64,000 nt of DNA from Symsagittifera roscoffensis (GCF_963678635.1 NC_087069.1:12714530-12778529), one strand, 5' to 3'. Numbered from the stretch's first letter, positions 39,753 to 49,966 are shown. Translations and numbers: made by a program. The notes: generated by a model not told the origin, from the letters alone.

Positions 39753-39893
39753 ATGCTCTTCTCTCAAACAGTCACTAAAATTTTCATAAATCTTAAACAT
39801 TTTTTTACGATACTTGAAACCTTTATAATATTTCTTTTTGATATACTTGAATCTTTTCTAATAATCCTAATCATTTTTGTAACATTTTTTTAA
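39753..39893 (+). pseudogene. E2 truncated form of the 76-aa hydrophobic ORF
   Basis: Starts MLFSQTVTKIF and aligns with the E1 76-aa ORF, but stops after 46 codons at TAA 39891-39893. The following sequence still matches E1 in another frame up to the ATGA overlap with the 62-aa ORF. Confidence 0.45.
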
Positions 39894-39978
39894 TTTTCTA
39901 CACTATCTTCGAACTATTTCTCCAATTTTCCAAAACCCTTGATTATATCCACAGGTACGATTCATACAACTTGTCTAA

Positions 39979-40167
39979 ATGATACGAACAATTTTCAGTA
40001 GAACTGATATTTTTTTATTGTTTGTAATTTTCATAACATTTTTATCATCCCTCATTTTGACAATATGCAAATGTATAAAGAAAGCAATCATCACATTTGC
40101 CCTAGCAACAATTTTTCTAATTATTTTTTTGGAAGAATATTATAATAAACATAAACTTTCTCACTAA
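39979..40167 (+). CDS. E2 62-aa hydrophobic peptide
   Basis: Same length as the E1 version with one conservative substitution in the second hydrophobic segment (Leu to Phe). Two potential membrane segments flank CKCIKKA. Its integrity beside a broken 76-aa ORF gives modest support that it is a real gene. Confidence 0.55.
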   Translation: MIRTIFSRTDIFLLFVIFITFLSSLILTICKCIKKAIITFALATIFLIIFLEEYYNKHKLSH

Positions 40168-40175
40168 AGTAATAA

Positions 40176-41306
40176 TTCAAAAATCTATCAAAAATTGCTA
40201 CCCAACAGTCACAAAGTCAGTCTTCACCGACATCATCCCAAGATAACCCAACACCACCTTCAACTACTCAAAATCCTCAAACATCTACACGAATTTCTTT
40301 TCAAGATAATCCATACACTTTTGAAGAACGGCACGCTCGTTTATCTGAACCACTAGAACCAGTTCAACGACAAGCATCTCTAAGTGAACCAACATATAAC
40401 CTTTACCCAACACTACCACAAGAACTAAGTAGACTACGACACATTAGTCAGAACCAAAACACAACAGAAATAAATAGACAAAATATACATCCTCGACGAA
40501 ATAGAAATTTTCAAACTCCCCGAGTTCATTTTGAAATACCTCAATCACCATCACAAAGCACTCCAGAAAATCCCACTGGTATTACACCAGAAACCCCTAC
40601 ACTTTTTTCACAACGAAGCACTTCAAGCCTACCCTCAGATTACTTAGGTTCAACACCAACATCTGAGCAAATACGTGAAAATCCTTTCAACCCCACAAAC
40701 CAAACATCACGATTACCATATTGGACTACACATTCATTCACACAAGGTGAACCAAATTTAGTCAATGACCCCATAGACATTTCTACAGATACAACATCTT
40801 CATCACTACCCGAAACATTATCACTTCCATCAACACCATCAATTAGTCAAATTTCACCGACACCCCTTAACTTAACTTTCCCAAACAATCTCGACGCAAG
40901 ATACCGAGAACAATCATTAACAAATATTTCTTTAAGATTAGATTGGAATACATTTACAGCACCTCCACCATTATTTGGACAAAATCAAGAAAGTAACCGC
41001 CTTCATAACTGGGCACTTAATAGATTACAATATCGCCAAGATATTCACGACGATATCCGTGATCACAATATCCAAATACTCCAACAAAACAGTTTACAAT
41101 TAAAATTTGAAATCACAGTTAAGTTAAACAACATTACTCAACATCCCTACCCATTAAACCCACCAAACATAACAGCTCAATCACTACCACCACCGTTTAT
41201 AACTACTGAAGTAATATATAAATACGACAGATATACCAAAAACACAATTGGTTACATTACATTTTATAATCCATACTCCGGATTATCATACACATGTATA
41301 TTCTAA
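40176..41306 (+). CDS. E2 376-codon ORF with no ATG
   Basis: Opens after TAA (40173-40175) and closes at TAA (41304-41306): 1131 nt, exactly the E1 length, with substitutions only. There is no ATG, GTG or TTG codon in frame. A candidate 3' splice site, CTACCCAACAG, ends at 40208, with TCACTAAAG as a branch-like sequence upstream. The product is a Ser/Thr/Pro/Gln-rich chain with a more ordered C-terminal third (DWNTFTAPP, HNWALNRLQYRQD). The end overlaps the env ATG at 41294. E2 lacks the leader donor sites, so this copy may not express it. Confidence 0.7.
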   Translation, partial: FKNLSKIATQQSQSQSSPTSSQDNPTPPSTTQNPQTSTRISFQDNPYTFEERHARLSEPLEPVQRQASLSEPTYNLYPTLPQELSRLRHISQNQNTTEINRQNIHPRRNRNFQTPRVHFEIPQSPSQSTPENPTGITPETPTLFSQRSTSSLPSDYLGSTPTSEQIRENPFNPTNQTSRLPYWTTHSFTQGEPNLVNDPIDISTDTTSSSLPETLSLPSTPSISQISPTPLNLTFPNNLDARYREQSLTNISLRLDWNTFTAPPPLFGQNQESNRLHNWALNRLQYRQDIHDDIRDHNIQILQQNSLQLKFEITVKLNNITQHPYPLNPPNITAQSLPPPFITTEVIYKYDRYTKNTIGYITFYNPYSGLSYTCIF

Positions 41307-43912
41307 AATTACTAATTTTTCTCCAACTCCTTTTTCTAGTAATCTCAAATCAAAACATAAACCCTTCCCCCCGTACAGGACCACAAGATTTATTAGTAAC
41401 ACATTACGATTGTGAAGAAACTGAGCAAAAAACACTACACAAATATGCAATAAATCAAGTATCACAATGTGAAACAGAACCACAAGCTACAGAAACCACA
41501 AATGTAATAGCAACACTCTATTCAAAAGCCCGAGCAACAACAGTTAACGGTTATAAATTCACAGCAACATTTTCCGAAAAGAAAGTACATTGTTCACAAG
41601 TCTCGAACGGAAACAAAAACCGACTTGACCATGAATCATTCTATCAGAGTAATATAGAACGTCTTTTACATCTCAATCCCGACGATTGTAAAAATGAATT
41701 ACTCAGACTAAACATCACACAAAATAAAAACTCCGAAAGAAAGTTAGTAAACTTTCAAGTTTTTTCAGACTCTGTACATCAATCACAACTTGAAAGACAC
41801 CAAGGACATATAAAACTAGACGACAAATACCCGTATAACGGCGCACACGGACGATTAACCTATGACCTACACGATAAACACTGGATACCACACATTGGTA
41901 TCAATAACCCATCAAACTGCAAAGCAGACACAAAAAATAAAGGATACCAAGAAATAATGTTTTTCGATTGGAAAATACAACTCGAAAAAATACAACTCAC
42001 ACGAGACTTATCAGATAACACAATGATCTATCAAGGCATCCGATTACCTTGTAAAAATGATCAAGGTTATTGCGACCCTACAACGAGAACACAAGCAACA
42101 ATTGTTTGGTTCCCCGAAGATACATGTACAACATTTCAAGTAGCAAGAATACACGCTCGTATGATAAAATTTCACGAAAAATACTTTATACAATCAATTC
42201 CATATGAACAAGTACATCCATCACGCAAACAAAGTACTAATTTTTTAAACATACACAATATAGAAAATAAATTGACACGTTTTCAAATATATCAAGAAAC
42301 AGAACTTGCATGTAAATACAGGAATCCACTCCACAGAACACAATACTCTGAAATATTAGTTGAATACGAAAAAAGATTCGACATGACCACTGGAAAAATA
42401 AAAATTGACCCATATGCCACAGGTCATCCTCCAAACGAAGGAACATCATATATACCAGTTAATTTTGAAAAAAGCAACGGACAACCTGGTGGACATCTAA
42501 AGCCTCATGACACCAGAAGCACACGTTTACAAGAATTATCACTAATGAATACTACATATTTCGGTAATATTCACTATGATATTCATTTAGATATGAAACT
42601 AGATTATACATTTAGCCGAATTTTTCAAGAAATGTCACTCTCCGAATTAGAAACAGTACACCAACTATGCGAATTAGAACGAACACAAATATTACAATCA
42701 CTTGCACTAGCAGTATTAAAAATACCCTATGCAGGATACTTATTATCAGGAAATAGATCAAATTTTTTAGACTATGAAGGAAACATCTTATGGTTTTATA
42801 CTTGCACTAAAAAAGTATCACCACTATACGTTTTTGAAGATAAACGATGTTATAAAAGAATCCCTATCTTTTATAAGAATAAAGTACATTTCGTGGATAC
42901 ACTTTCACGAAGAACCTATTTCTGGAATACCGCAGTCCCATGTGGATCAGAAAATAGCCACAATGTAGTACAACTAAACCCTGATGAAAATAAATGTTAT
43001 CTTCTCACTCCATATCCCACATTAATGCAATCACTCAAAAAATTTTCACCAGAAAGTATTCGCGCTATTGCTCGAAACCCAAATATAGACTTACAATCAA
43101 TAGGAATATATTCAAAATCAGATATTCAACATCACATTAGAACACAACAATTCCAAGAATTATTAACACAAATGGACACTATACAAAGGCAACCAATTGG
43201 CCAAAATCTACGCAAACTTGCAGAAACCGCAGGATTTGCCGATATCTACACGCAAGACTATAGCGGATTTTTTAAAGACATTAAAGATTATATATATCTA
43301 AACGGTGAAAAATACCGTCCCCAAGATATATCACCAATTAACATTTTTAGCTTTGTTACACTCAAAAATGAAATCCTTGATTTTCTAGGATGGCCCTACT
43401 ACATCTTAGAAAAATTGACTATTTTATACGCAATGTTTAACTTTATTGGATTTCTTTTCTCACTTTTAAAAGGAATTTACAACACATGTGCTATACACAC
43501 ACAAGTAAATAGACAAGCAAGCGTAGCACGCATACTCTTTGCAGGATTTTTTGGTATTTTTTCTACATCAATAAACAAAATTCTTTTAGACGCACAAATA
43601 AAAGAATACAACACAAAAATAGCAACACGACAAAACACATACGACGAAGAACATAACAATGTAGACACAACGCCAACGGCACCACAATTACCACCCCTAC
43701 CACATAACCATCCACTATCCCTAGTCCCACGAAATTTTCGAAATTTAGCAATCACACATAATCCAAATTTTCGACTCACCACATCACAAAGTCCCATCCA
43801 ACATATAATGACACACCAGTCACAAGATGATAATACTTATGAACAAATTATTGAACAACCCCATACTACTGCTTTTCAGTCTCAAAATAATAATTTTTTT
43901 AGCCCACGATGA
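41294..43912 (+). CDS. env-like: E2 envelope-like membrane glycoprotein, 872 aa
   Basis: Same length and layout as the E1 protein, with no indels: signal peptide (MYILKLLIFLQLLFLV), Cys-containing glycosylated ectodomain, hydrophobic segments near residues 695-765 and a polar tail. Substitutions are scattered. Unbroken in E2 although pol is dead, which fits a recent common source. The stop overlaps the next ATG (ATGA, 43909-43912). Confidence 0.8.
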   Translation: MYILKLLIFLQLLFLVISNQNINPSPRTGPQDLLVTHYDCEETEQKTLHKYAINQVSQCETEPQATETTNVIATLYSKARATTVNGYKFTATFSEKKVHCSQVSNGNKNRLDHESFYQSNIERLLHLNPDDCKNELLRLNITQNKNSERKLVNFQVFSDSVHQSQLERHQGHIKLDDKYPYNGAHGRLTYDLHDKHWIPHIGINNPSNCKADTKNKGYQEIMFFDWKIQLEKIQLTRDLSDNTMIYQGIRLPCKNDQGYCDPTTRTQATIVWFPEDTCTTFQVARIHARMIKFHEKYFIQSIPYEQVHPSRKQSTNFLNIHNIENKLTRFQIYQETELACKYRNPLHRTQYSEILVEYEKRFDMTTGKIKIDPYATGHPPNEGTSYIPVNFEKSNGQPGGHLKPHDTRSTRLQELSLMNTTYFGNIHYDIHLDMKLDYTFSRIFQEMSLSELETVHQLCELERTQILQSLALAVLKIPYAGYLLSGNRSNFLDYEGNILWFYTCTKKVSPLYVFEDKRCYKRIPIFYKNKVHFVDTLSRRTYFWNTAVPCGSENSHNVVQLNPDENKCYLLTPYPTLMQSLKKFSPESIRAIARNPNIDLQSIGIYSKSDIQHHIRTQQFQELLTQMDTIQRQPIGQNLRKLAETAGFADIYTQDYSGFFKDIKDYIYLNGEKYRPQDISPINIFSFVTLKNEILDFLGWPYYILEKLTILYAMFNFIGFLFSLLKGIYNTCAIHTQVNRQASVARILFAGFFGIFSTSINKILLDAQIKEYNTKIATRQNTYDEEHNNVDTTPTAPQLPPLPHNHPLSLVPRNFRNLAITHNPNFRLTTSQSPIQHIMTHQSQDDNTYEQIIEQPHTTAFQSQNNNFFSPR

Positions 43913-45720
43913 GCCGACAACTTGGATCACTACACCGATCAAATTCCCACCCAACCAATCTCACCTCACCAATCCCAATAATACCACTTTTTGCTTTTCC
44001 GCCACCCGATTTCCCATCTAGTAATGTAACATCAGGCATGAATTCCGACACTAATTCACACATCTCAGTTTTATACTCCATCTCACAACTCAATAACCCG
44101 AATATTGAAACCCCCGATGAATTTGCCGATTCAGAACCATCCCCATCCAATAATTTTCATAACTCTCCTAATTTTTCTCAACCCCCTTTTCAACCCATAT
44201 TATCCAATAACCCTGACCCAATCACTTCCACACCCTCTTATGCTTCCCAAGTTACCCCAACCTACTCCTCATATCATTCTGACAAATCATCTCATTCTCC
44301 AGACACCCCCCGAATCTCCCCAGAGCTAGATAATTTTATTACCCTCCAACAACAACCCTACCACCTTCATACCCCAACCATAAACCAAATCTCCTCCAAA
44401 ATAAACTCATCCAACCCCCCTACCCCTACACCCTCTTCAAATTATACTGAATCATTAGCACCGTCATCCACATCCACTGAATCTTCACTCAACACTAATA
44501 GAGCTTATCGCACTTTTAAAAGAAAGTTCCCCAACCATCCTTTCCCAGCAAAACCAGGAACAGCCCGTGAATACATCAACCATCCCAAGCATACTAACAC
44601 AAAAGAATTTTTAGCCATCACCTTACCCTCATTCCCACAATACACCTTAAACACCCCTCACGACACTAACGAAACACGCAACTTTGTAGACGAATACGTT
44701 TTAATGCCCACTCTCTCTTGGACCTCATATTATCATTTTACTAATCCTCTTTGCTTACCTTTATCCAGCACTCACATCGATATAGAGCGAAATAAAGACA
44801 TGCTATATCGACTCACTACACCACTAACCGCTAGACAATTTACTTACATTGGATATAAAAAATCACTAAAAACACACACTGCACCTAGAGCTAATGAATA
44901 TACACTAGAATACTATGATCACAACATCATCAGAGCTAACCAAGATCAATTCTTAGACGACGATCGCTTCGCTAATCCACAAATCACCGAGCAATTTTTC
45001 ATCAAGACACCATATGTATTTACACTAAACATCTTCGACCGTAAGTTTGACCACATTATTTCAGAAGCACTAACAGACACACAAGCATACGAAAGTTTTA
45101 AAGAACGCTTCCAAATATTTTCACTAACCTTTCATTTCCTTGCACCACACGAAAGAGATTTGCACTGCTCACACGATATTATGTTGCGCACTAAACAAAC
45201 CCACACATACAGTTATTATCGTTTCATCCAAAATCACTTTGACCTACACACACCCTCTAGACAACCACACCATCGTTTTCAATTCATTAATTCAAAATAC
45301 ACTTCACCATTTTTCCTAAATTTCACATATTGTATTAAAGATACTAACCTCCATGGTATTCTTCGTAATTATGATCCCATAACCCAAATGTACATCTTCT
45401 GTCCCATCACCAAGACCTTCAACGCCGAAGAATCCCGACCCTTCCTTATCCCGCACGAGTTTGTACAACCTATAGAAATCCCAATATTAGAATTCATCCA
45501 CAACACTAAATTCAATCACAAATTATATAACCTAATCCAAAACACACCTTATGAGTTTGCAGTTGGCACTGAAGAACTAACCACCATTAAGGCACTTCAA
45601 TTGCTTTGGCCACTACTTCAGACTAAAAACATCATCCGCATCTTAGCTAAACTACTAACAACTTCAGATCTCATCCACGACATCTTCCCCCACGGTTTTT
45701 CCCCGACGACTAACAGGTAA
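43909..45720 (+). CDS. E2 orphan protein, 603 aa before splicing
   Basis: Homologue of the E1 601-aa ORF with the same disordered Ser/Pro/Asn-rich head and globular tail. A five-T run near 45695 (six in E1) places the final codons in another frame, so the unspliced stop TAA (45718-45720) is part of the splice donor AACAG|GTAAGT. If the 78-nt intron is removed, the frame continues for 17 codons to TAA at 45844-45846. E2 therefore probably shows the ancestral, spliced C-terminus. Confidence 0.78.
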   Translation: MSRQLGSLHRSNSHPTNLTSPIPIIPLFAFPPPDFPSSNVTSGMNSDTNSHISVLYSISQLNNPNIETPDEFADSEPSPSNNFHNSPNFSQPPFQPILSNNPDPITSTPSYASQVTPTYSSYHSDKSSHSPDTPRISPELDNFITLQQQPYHLHTPTINQISSKINSSNPPTPTPSSNYTESLAPSSTSTESSLNTNRAYRTFKRKFPNHPFPAKPGTAREYINHPKHTNTKEFLAITLPSFPQYTLNTPHDTNETRNFVDEYVLMPTLSWTSYYHFTNPLCLPLSSTHIDIERNKDMLYRLTTPLTARQFTYIGYKKSLKTHTAPRANEYTLEYYDHNIIRANQDQFLDDDRFANPQITEQFFIKTPYVFTLNIFDRKFDHIISEALTDTQAYESFKERFQIFSLTFHFLAPHERDLHCSHDIMLRTKQTHTYSYYRFIQNHFDLHTPSRQPHHRFQFINSKYTSPFFLNFTYCIKDTNLHGILRNYDPITQMYIFCPITKTFNAEESRPFLIPHEFVQPIEIPILEFIHNTKFNHKLYNLIQNTPYEFAVGTEELTTIKALQLLWPLLQTKNIIRILAKLLTTSDLIHDIFPHGFSPTTNR

Positions 45721-45794
45721 GTATGAATTAAATGAATATTACTAACTAATTCCAATATTAAAAACTCACCATTCTTTATCCATGTTTTCTTTAG
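45717..45794 (+). other. Probable 78-nt spliceosomal intron in the E2 orphan gene
   Basis: Donor CAG|GTAAGT at 45717, branch-point TACTAAC at 45740-45746 and acceptor TTTTCTTTAG ending at 45794. All three match consensus, and removing the intron keeps the reading frame open. A second AG at 45801-45802 is an alternative acceptor. An intron kept in the sense direction of an LTR element implies that genomic RNA escapes splicing. Confidence 0.8.
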
Positions 45795-45846
45795 ATTTTT
45801 AGCCTTCATCCGACAATCACCTACAAAAACCACAAAAGACAAATAA
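45795..45846 (+). CDS. E2 short terminal exon of the orphan gene
   Basis: After the acceptor the frame stays open for 17 residues with a Lys/Thr-rich end, then TAA. The sequence is conserved in E1 (about 8902-8953) but is not in frame there because of the T-run change. Confidence 0.55.
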
Positions 45847-47326
45847 AAATCGCAAATTTCATCAAACAATTTTAAAATTCTATTAATCTCTTACACTTAT
45901 AAATTTATAAATTTAATACCAATGCAGTAAATTCATTTGTAAAATTTTCCCCACAAGCAGTAAATCTAATTATGATGAAAATTTGTAACTTAAAATTCCC
46001 CCATAACTAGCAGTAAATTTCCAAATTCTATGTAGTAAATTGATAAAATGCAAATGCAGTACTAACCTTTTGATATTTTCATTCATTCGCACAGAAATTC
46101 TATCCACATTCGCACAGCTCGCCCACGAAGAATTGTTTAAAATAATGAATTTCAGTTTCAAGTTTTCACACTCAACAACTCTAACATAAGATAACATGTT
46201 CCAAACTTTCCTTTAACCCGGTTGGAAAGGAATCATACACTAAACAAAACTAACCAACGCAGCTTACTAAATACCACAAATCATAGAATAACAGCATGAC
46301 TAAGAAAAGGAAACCAACGGTACCCAAACCGGATTAACCCAGTTTAAAACTGGATAATTTATTCTTTTGAAGACTATTATAAAGTCTCAAAAAGAAATAA
46401 TAAAACACAAAAAAGTCGAAAGACAAACCCATACCACGAACAATTTGCTTTTTGGAAAAAAGACATAACCAACAAGACATAAAAAAGACCACAACAAACC
46501 CAACATAAAACGTTGTCACATAACAGGACCCCTCACAAAAACCGCATGAAATCATACTCCCACTCCTGGCCTAACCCACCAGGAAGGACGTCCTGAGCAT
46601 GCTCTATAGCCGGCCTAACCCACCGCGCTACATCCACGCTTTGTGACCACACTCCTATTTTTAATAAGAGCTACTCAAGGGTGAGTAACTCTTCAAAATA
46701 ACCAAACTAAAACAAAAAGCTTTTGTGAAAACAACTAACTAAAATCATAATTAAAAAATATTAAACTAATAAAAGTTTTATAAAATGTAAATTACATTAT
46801 GTAATACATAGATCAGAATACAACACCAAGGACGAACATCAAAAGACAAAACGACCCCACTACACTCGAGAGAGAATGACCAACTACAATTGATATGCCG
46901 CTCACAATCACAACTCAAGGGATTTAGAGTACGACTTGACCTCGCAGAAAAGGACTTCATTGAACTAGACCAATGACCACCTCGATGTTCAAGTATACGT
47001 ACAGATCCGAGTAACCAGGCATCCCCTCCACGCACAATCTCCACGCCATTCCCAAGCTAGATCAGACACAAAAGAAGTTCTCCTCGAAGAACAGAAAAAC
47101 CTGACATAGCCAACCATTCTGAAATCAGAATTGATTTTGTTGAAGAGACTTAGTCGTTGTCACTAGAAAACACAACGTCTTAAGTCCCTAACTCCAGCTT
47201 CCTGGAACTTCTTTAACAAAGAAGAAACGGAAGAAAATTATGATGTTCGCCAAATACCAACGTCCATCATCCATCCTTCGAATTACAGAAGAACTGTTCT
47301 AAAAAACTCTGTAAAACCCGGATGGG
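45847..47326 (+). promoter_or_regulatory. E2 palindrome-rich 3' non-coding region
   Basis: No sustained sense ORF. Repeated GCAGTAAAT-type motifs lie at about 45925-46055 and two ATTCGCACAG at about 46085-46115. An inverted TTTCCTTTAACC/GGTTGGAAAGG pair lies near 46207 and CCAGTTTAAAACTGG at 46339-46353. GGCCTAACCCACC repeats (46568-46580, 46612-46624) enclose AGGACGTCCT (46585-46594) and GAGCATGCTC (46595-46604). A GAGCTACTC/GAGTAACTC hairpin is at 46668-46691. The segment before the LTR (AACCCGGATGGG) is only partly purine, so the polypurine tract is unclear. Confidence 0.6.
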
Positions 47327-47736
47327 TGGAACCTGATCTAAACTACATTTTATGATTGGATAAATTAGATATTTTACCAATGTAAAGTATTTAATATTAA
47401 CCAATCATGATCCATCTAACTAACAACCCACTTATTTGTAAGTGCTGAAGTTACTTGTAATTTCAGCACCAGAGAGATTTGAATTTAACTTAGAAATTAG
47501 TTGAACTCTCCCGAGCACTTCAGCAGCCGCAATAAACCAGTATACCCTAGATCTATTGAGCCTAGCAGAGACTAGTTAAACAACCTGAGACTAGATAGTA
47601 TAAGAGTAAGATTAGGATCGGTATTAGACTAAGAAGTTGCACGAATCTATCCGGCCGAAAATAAGATAGCGTGACGAGCAGACGGTGTACCCTATCCGAA
47701 ATTACTCTATGAGTTATACACTTCGGTCCTAACTCA
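47327..47736 (+). repeat. E2 3' LTR
   Basis: 410 bp. AATAAA at 47531-47536. A 28-nt near-perfect palindrome (GTGCTGAA...TTCAGCAC) at 47442-47469. One terminal hairpin arm carries a change (CCTAACTCA) compared with the 5' LTR. Confidence 0.93.
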
Positions 47737-49394
47737 GTACATCCCTGAAAGGGTTGAAATCTTGCCTAAAAATGATACCTTTCTGAATTGCAATGGAATT
47801 GTGTTTGATTTTGCTTTATATTTTTTCACTGATTCTCATACAAGATAAAAACAACTAGACAAATTTTAATAAACAGTGTTAAAACAGAGTTTATGTATGT
47901 GTTTGCGCTGGTATATCCCTGAAAAGTGCCAAAGCAAGGCAACAAAATTGATAAAACTTTGAGTTGCAATGCAACCTCAACTTTGTATCTAATTTCATTT
48001 TAAATTTTTCACTGGTCTGTACACAAGGTCGTAAAATATTTATCATATGAAATTTGAAAAAGATGACCTTCGTTAAAAGAGGGTTAAAGTATATGTCACT
48101 ACCCTTGTATGCTGGGACTGCTATTTCACTGAATAATGTCGAAACAATACAATACGAATGATTTTTTAATTCAAAATTCGGCCTGGTTTTTATCCATGTC
48201 GGCCTGGAGTTTGATTTTACTTGTAAAAATTTAACAGGCTACCATGAAATTCATAAATAGTGAAAATTGTTTAAACATATAAAGTATTTTTAATCGGACA
48301 GGTAAATCCCCGCGATTTTAAAAAACAAGGTATTGAGTTTGGATAAATCTATATTTCTATGAAAATTTAACTCAATTTTTGGTTTCAACTCAATCATTGA
48401 TTTCTTGCACAAGATCAGGAAAAAATAATCAAATGAAACAGAAAATAAAACACTGTTGAAACATTATTAATTTACGTTTTTGACGGGAAAATCCATGAAA
48501 CGGGTCAAAAAGGGCAAACAGATTGATACCTTTCTGAAGTGCACATCAACATCCACCCAGGATCTGATTCCAGTTTAAGTTTACGCTGATCCTCACTTTT
48601 ATTATAAAAAATAATGAACAAAGTAAATTAATTAGCCTTGTTTAAACAAAGTTAGCCTTGTCCTTGGACTGATACATCACTGAATATGACAAAACAAGGC
48701 CATAAGATAAAAATTTGAAATGTGTTGCAACTTTTACATAATTTTTATTTTCACTATACATTTTTTACTGTCCTGACAGAAGATTGAAAAAATTAAAGAA
48801 AAAAGGAGAGAGAAGTAGGCTTGTAAATTAGAGTATTTCTAGATATTAGAACTGTCAATTTTGAAAACTCCTGAAAAATGTCAGAGCACTGCTATGAGAA
48901 TCATGAATACCAAAGCTAATTCAAACCGGGCATTTTTTTAAATTGTTCACTGATCCTCACATAATATGACGATCTTTCTACAAAAAATAGGACTGATCTC
49001 TACAAGATCACCTAAAAAATGAATCATGGAAAATGATAGAATATTGTTAAAACAGAGTTTGTGTTTGGACATCAACGTCAAAAAAACATGTCAAACAATG
49101 CCATAAGAATAAGAATGATTCACTTCTGAAAAGGAATACAACTTCAACCTGTGACTTAATTTCACGATAGACTTTTTTTTACTGGTTCTGACACAAAATT
49201 ATGATAAATTGAATACTGGATAAAAATAAAATTGGTTGAAATAGATTTAAAAACTATGTATTTGGACTCGTACACTAGTGACACATGTCAAAACAAAACA
49301 ATAAAGTTGATACCGGTATATAGTTTGCAAAGGAATTTCAACCGGAACTGTGTTTCACTACCAAATTTACACTGAACTTCACAAAAGATATCGA
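47737..49394 (+). repeat. Degenerate satellite-like tandem array, ~190-bp period
   Basis: A recurring theme of TACATC(A/C)CTGAAA, TGTCAAAACAA-GCCATAAGAATGATACC, TTGCAATG-AACTTCAAC and TTTTTCACTG-TCCTCACA, abbreviated here to its shared pieces, starts near 47737, 47914, 48122, 48483, 48671, 48871, 49070 and 49270. Spacing is about 180-210 bp, with one double step. Units are strongly diverged. No gene is seen. Confidence 0.7.
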
Positions 49395-49665
49395 AATTAT
49401 TGTTCCGACTTTCGATACGAAAGTAACGGAATATTTGTGCTCGGGTAGGGTTTTTTTCTTCGACAAATTTCTTTTTTTAACTAGCCATTTTTGACGGATT
49501 TTTTAAAATATTATTCAAAAGGTATTGTTGTCCTGAGCATCAATTTGAAAAGATATTTTACCTGTGATCATTTTTCATAAAGTTATAGAGGTTTAAAGAT
49601 AAACATTTTGGCCAATTTGGGAAAATTAACGCGCGATATATTTCGCGCTATTAACACGTAAGCGG
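49395..49665 (+). repeat. Third copy of the dispersed repeat seen at 26680-27700
   Basis: Shares GTTCCGACTTT, GTGCTCGG, ACTAGCCATTTTTGACGG, TGTGATCATTTTTC and AATTTGGGA-AATTAACGC blocks with the two arms in the E1-E2 spacer. It is adjacent to the mag-type element. Host repeat of unknown class. Confidence 0.6.
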
Positions 49666-49735
49666 AGATTTCATCCGTCATAGAAATCGTTCCAAGTTGG
49701 TTGAAAGAAGGTTATTTGCCATAATTGATGTGTTA

Positions 49736-49966
49736 TGTGAGGGGCTACATATTTAGATGTCATTCAATTTAGTTGCTATCCATTATGATTTATATTCTTG
49801 AGAGTTTAAATATTATGACTAAGTGTGAATTTGGTACCTGCCTGTCAGTCAGTCTAGGTCTGTCTAGTCTGCTATTTGTTGACCTCTAGTTCAGTTTCTT
49901 TTTAATGCGAACTAGAAACAAGTTGAATTTGATCTTCAACCGAACAGTTTTGACTATCCCTTGTTA
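49736..49966 (+). repeat. Mag-type element 5' LTR
   Basis: Begins TGTGAGGGGCTACAT and ends CCTTGTTA. Matches 55517-55747 with roughly 20 differences, much older than the E1 or E2 pairs. Contains ATTTATATTC as a TATA-like stretch. Confidence 0.9.

Larger units (their letters stand above)
30972..47736 (+). mobile_element. E2: giant envelope-bearing LTR retroelement, internally deleted copy
   Basis: A 16,765-bp second copy in the opposite orientation to E1. Flanked by 410-bp LTRs that differ at about five positions by eye. It is 2141 bp shorter than E1, matching one deletion from the 77-aa leader ORF into gag (junction near 31680). Pol is interrupted by stops and frameshifts. The 62-aa ORF, ATG-less ORF, env-like and orphan genes are intact. 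No target duplication is evident (AGAC on the left, GTAC on the right). It could move only if helped by another copy, and its packaging leader is gone. Confidence 0.92.
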
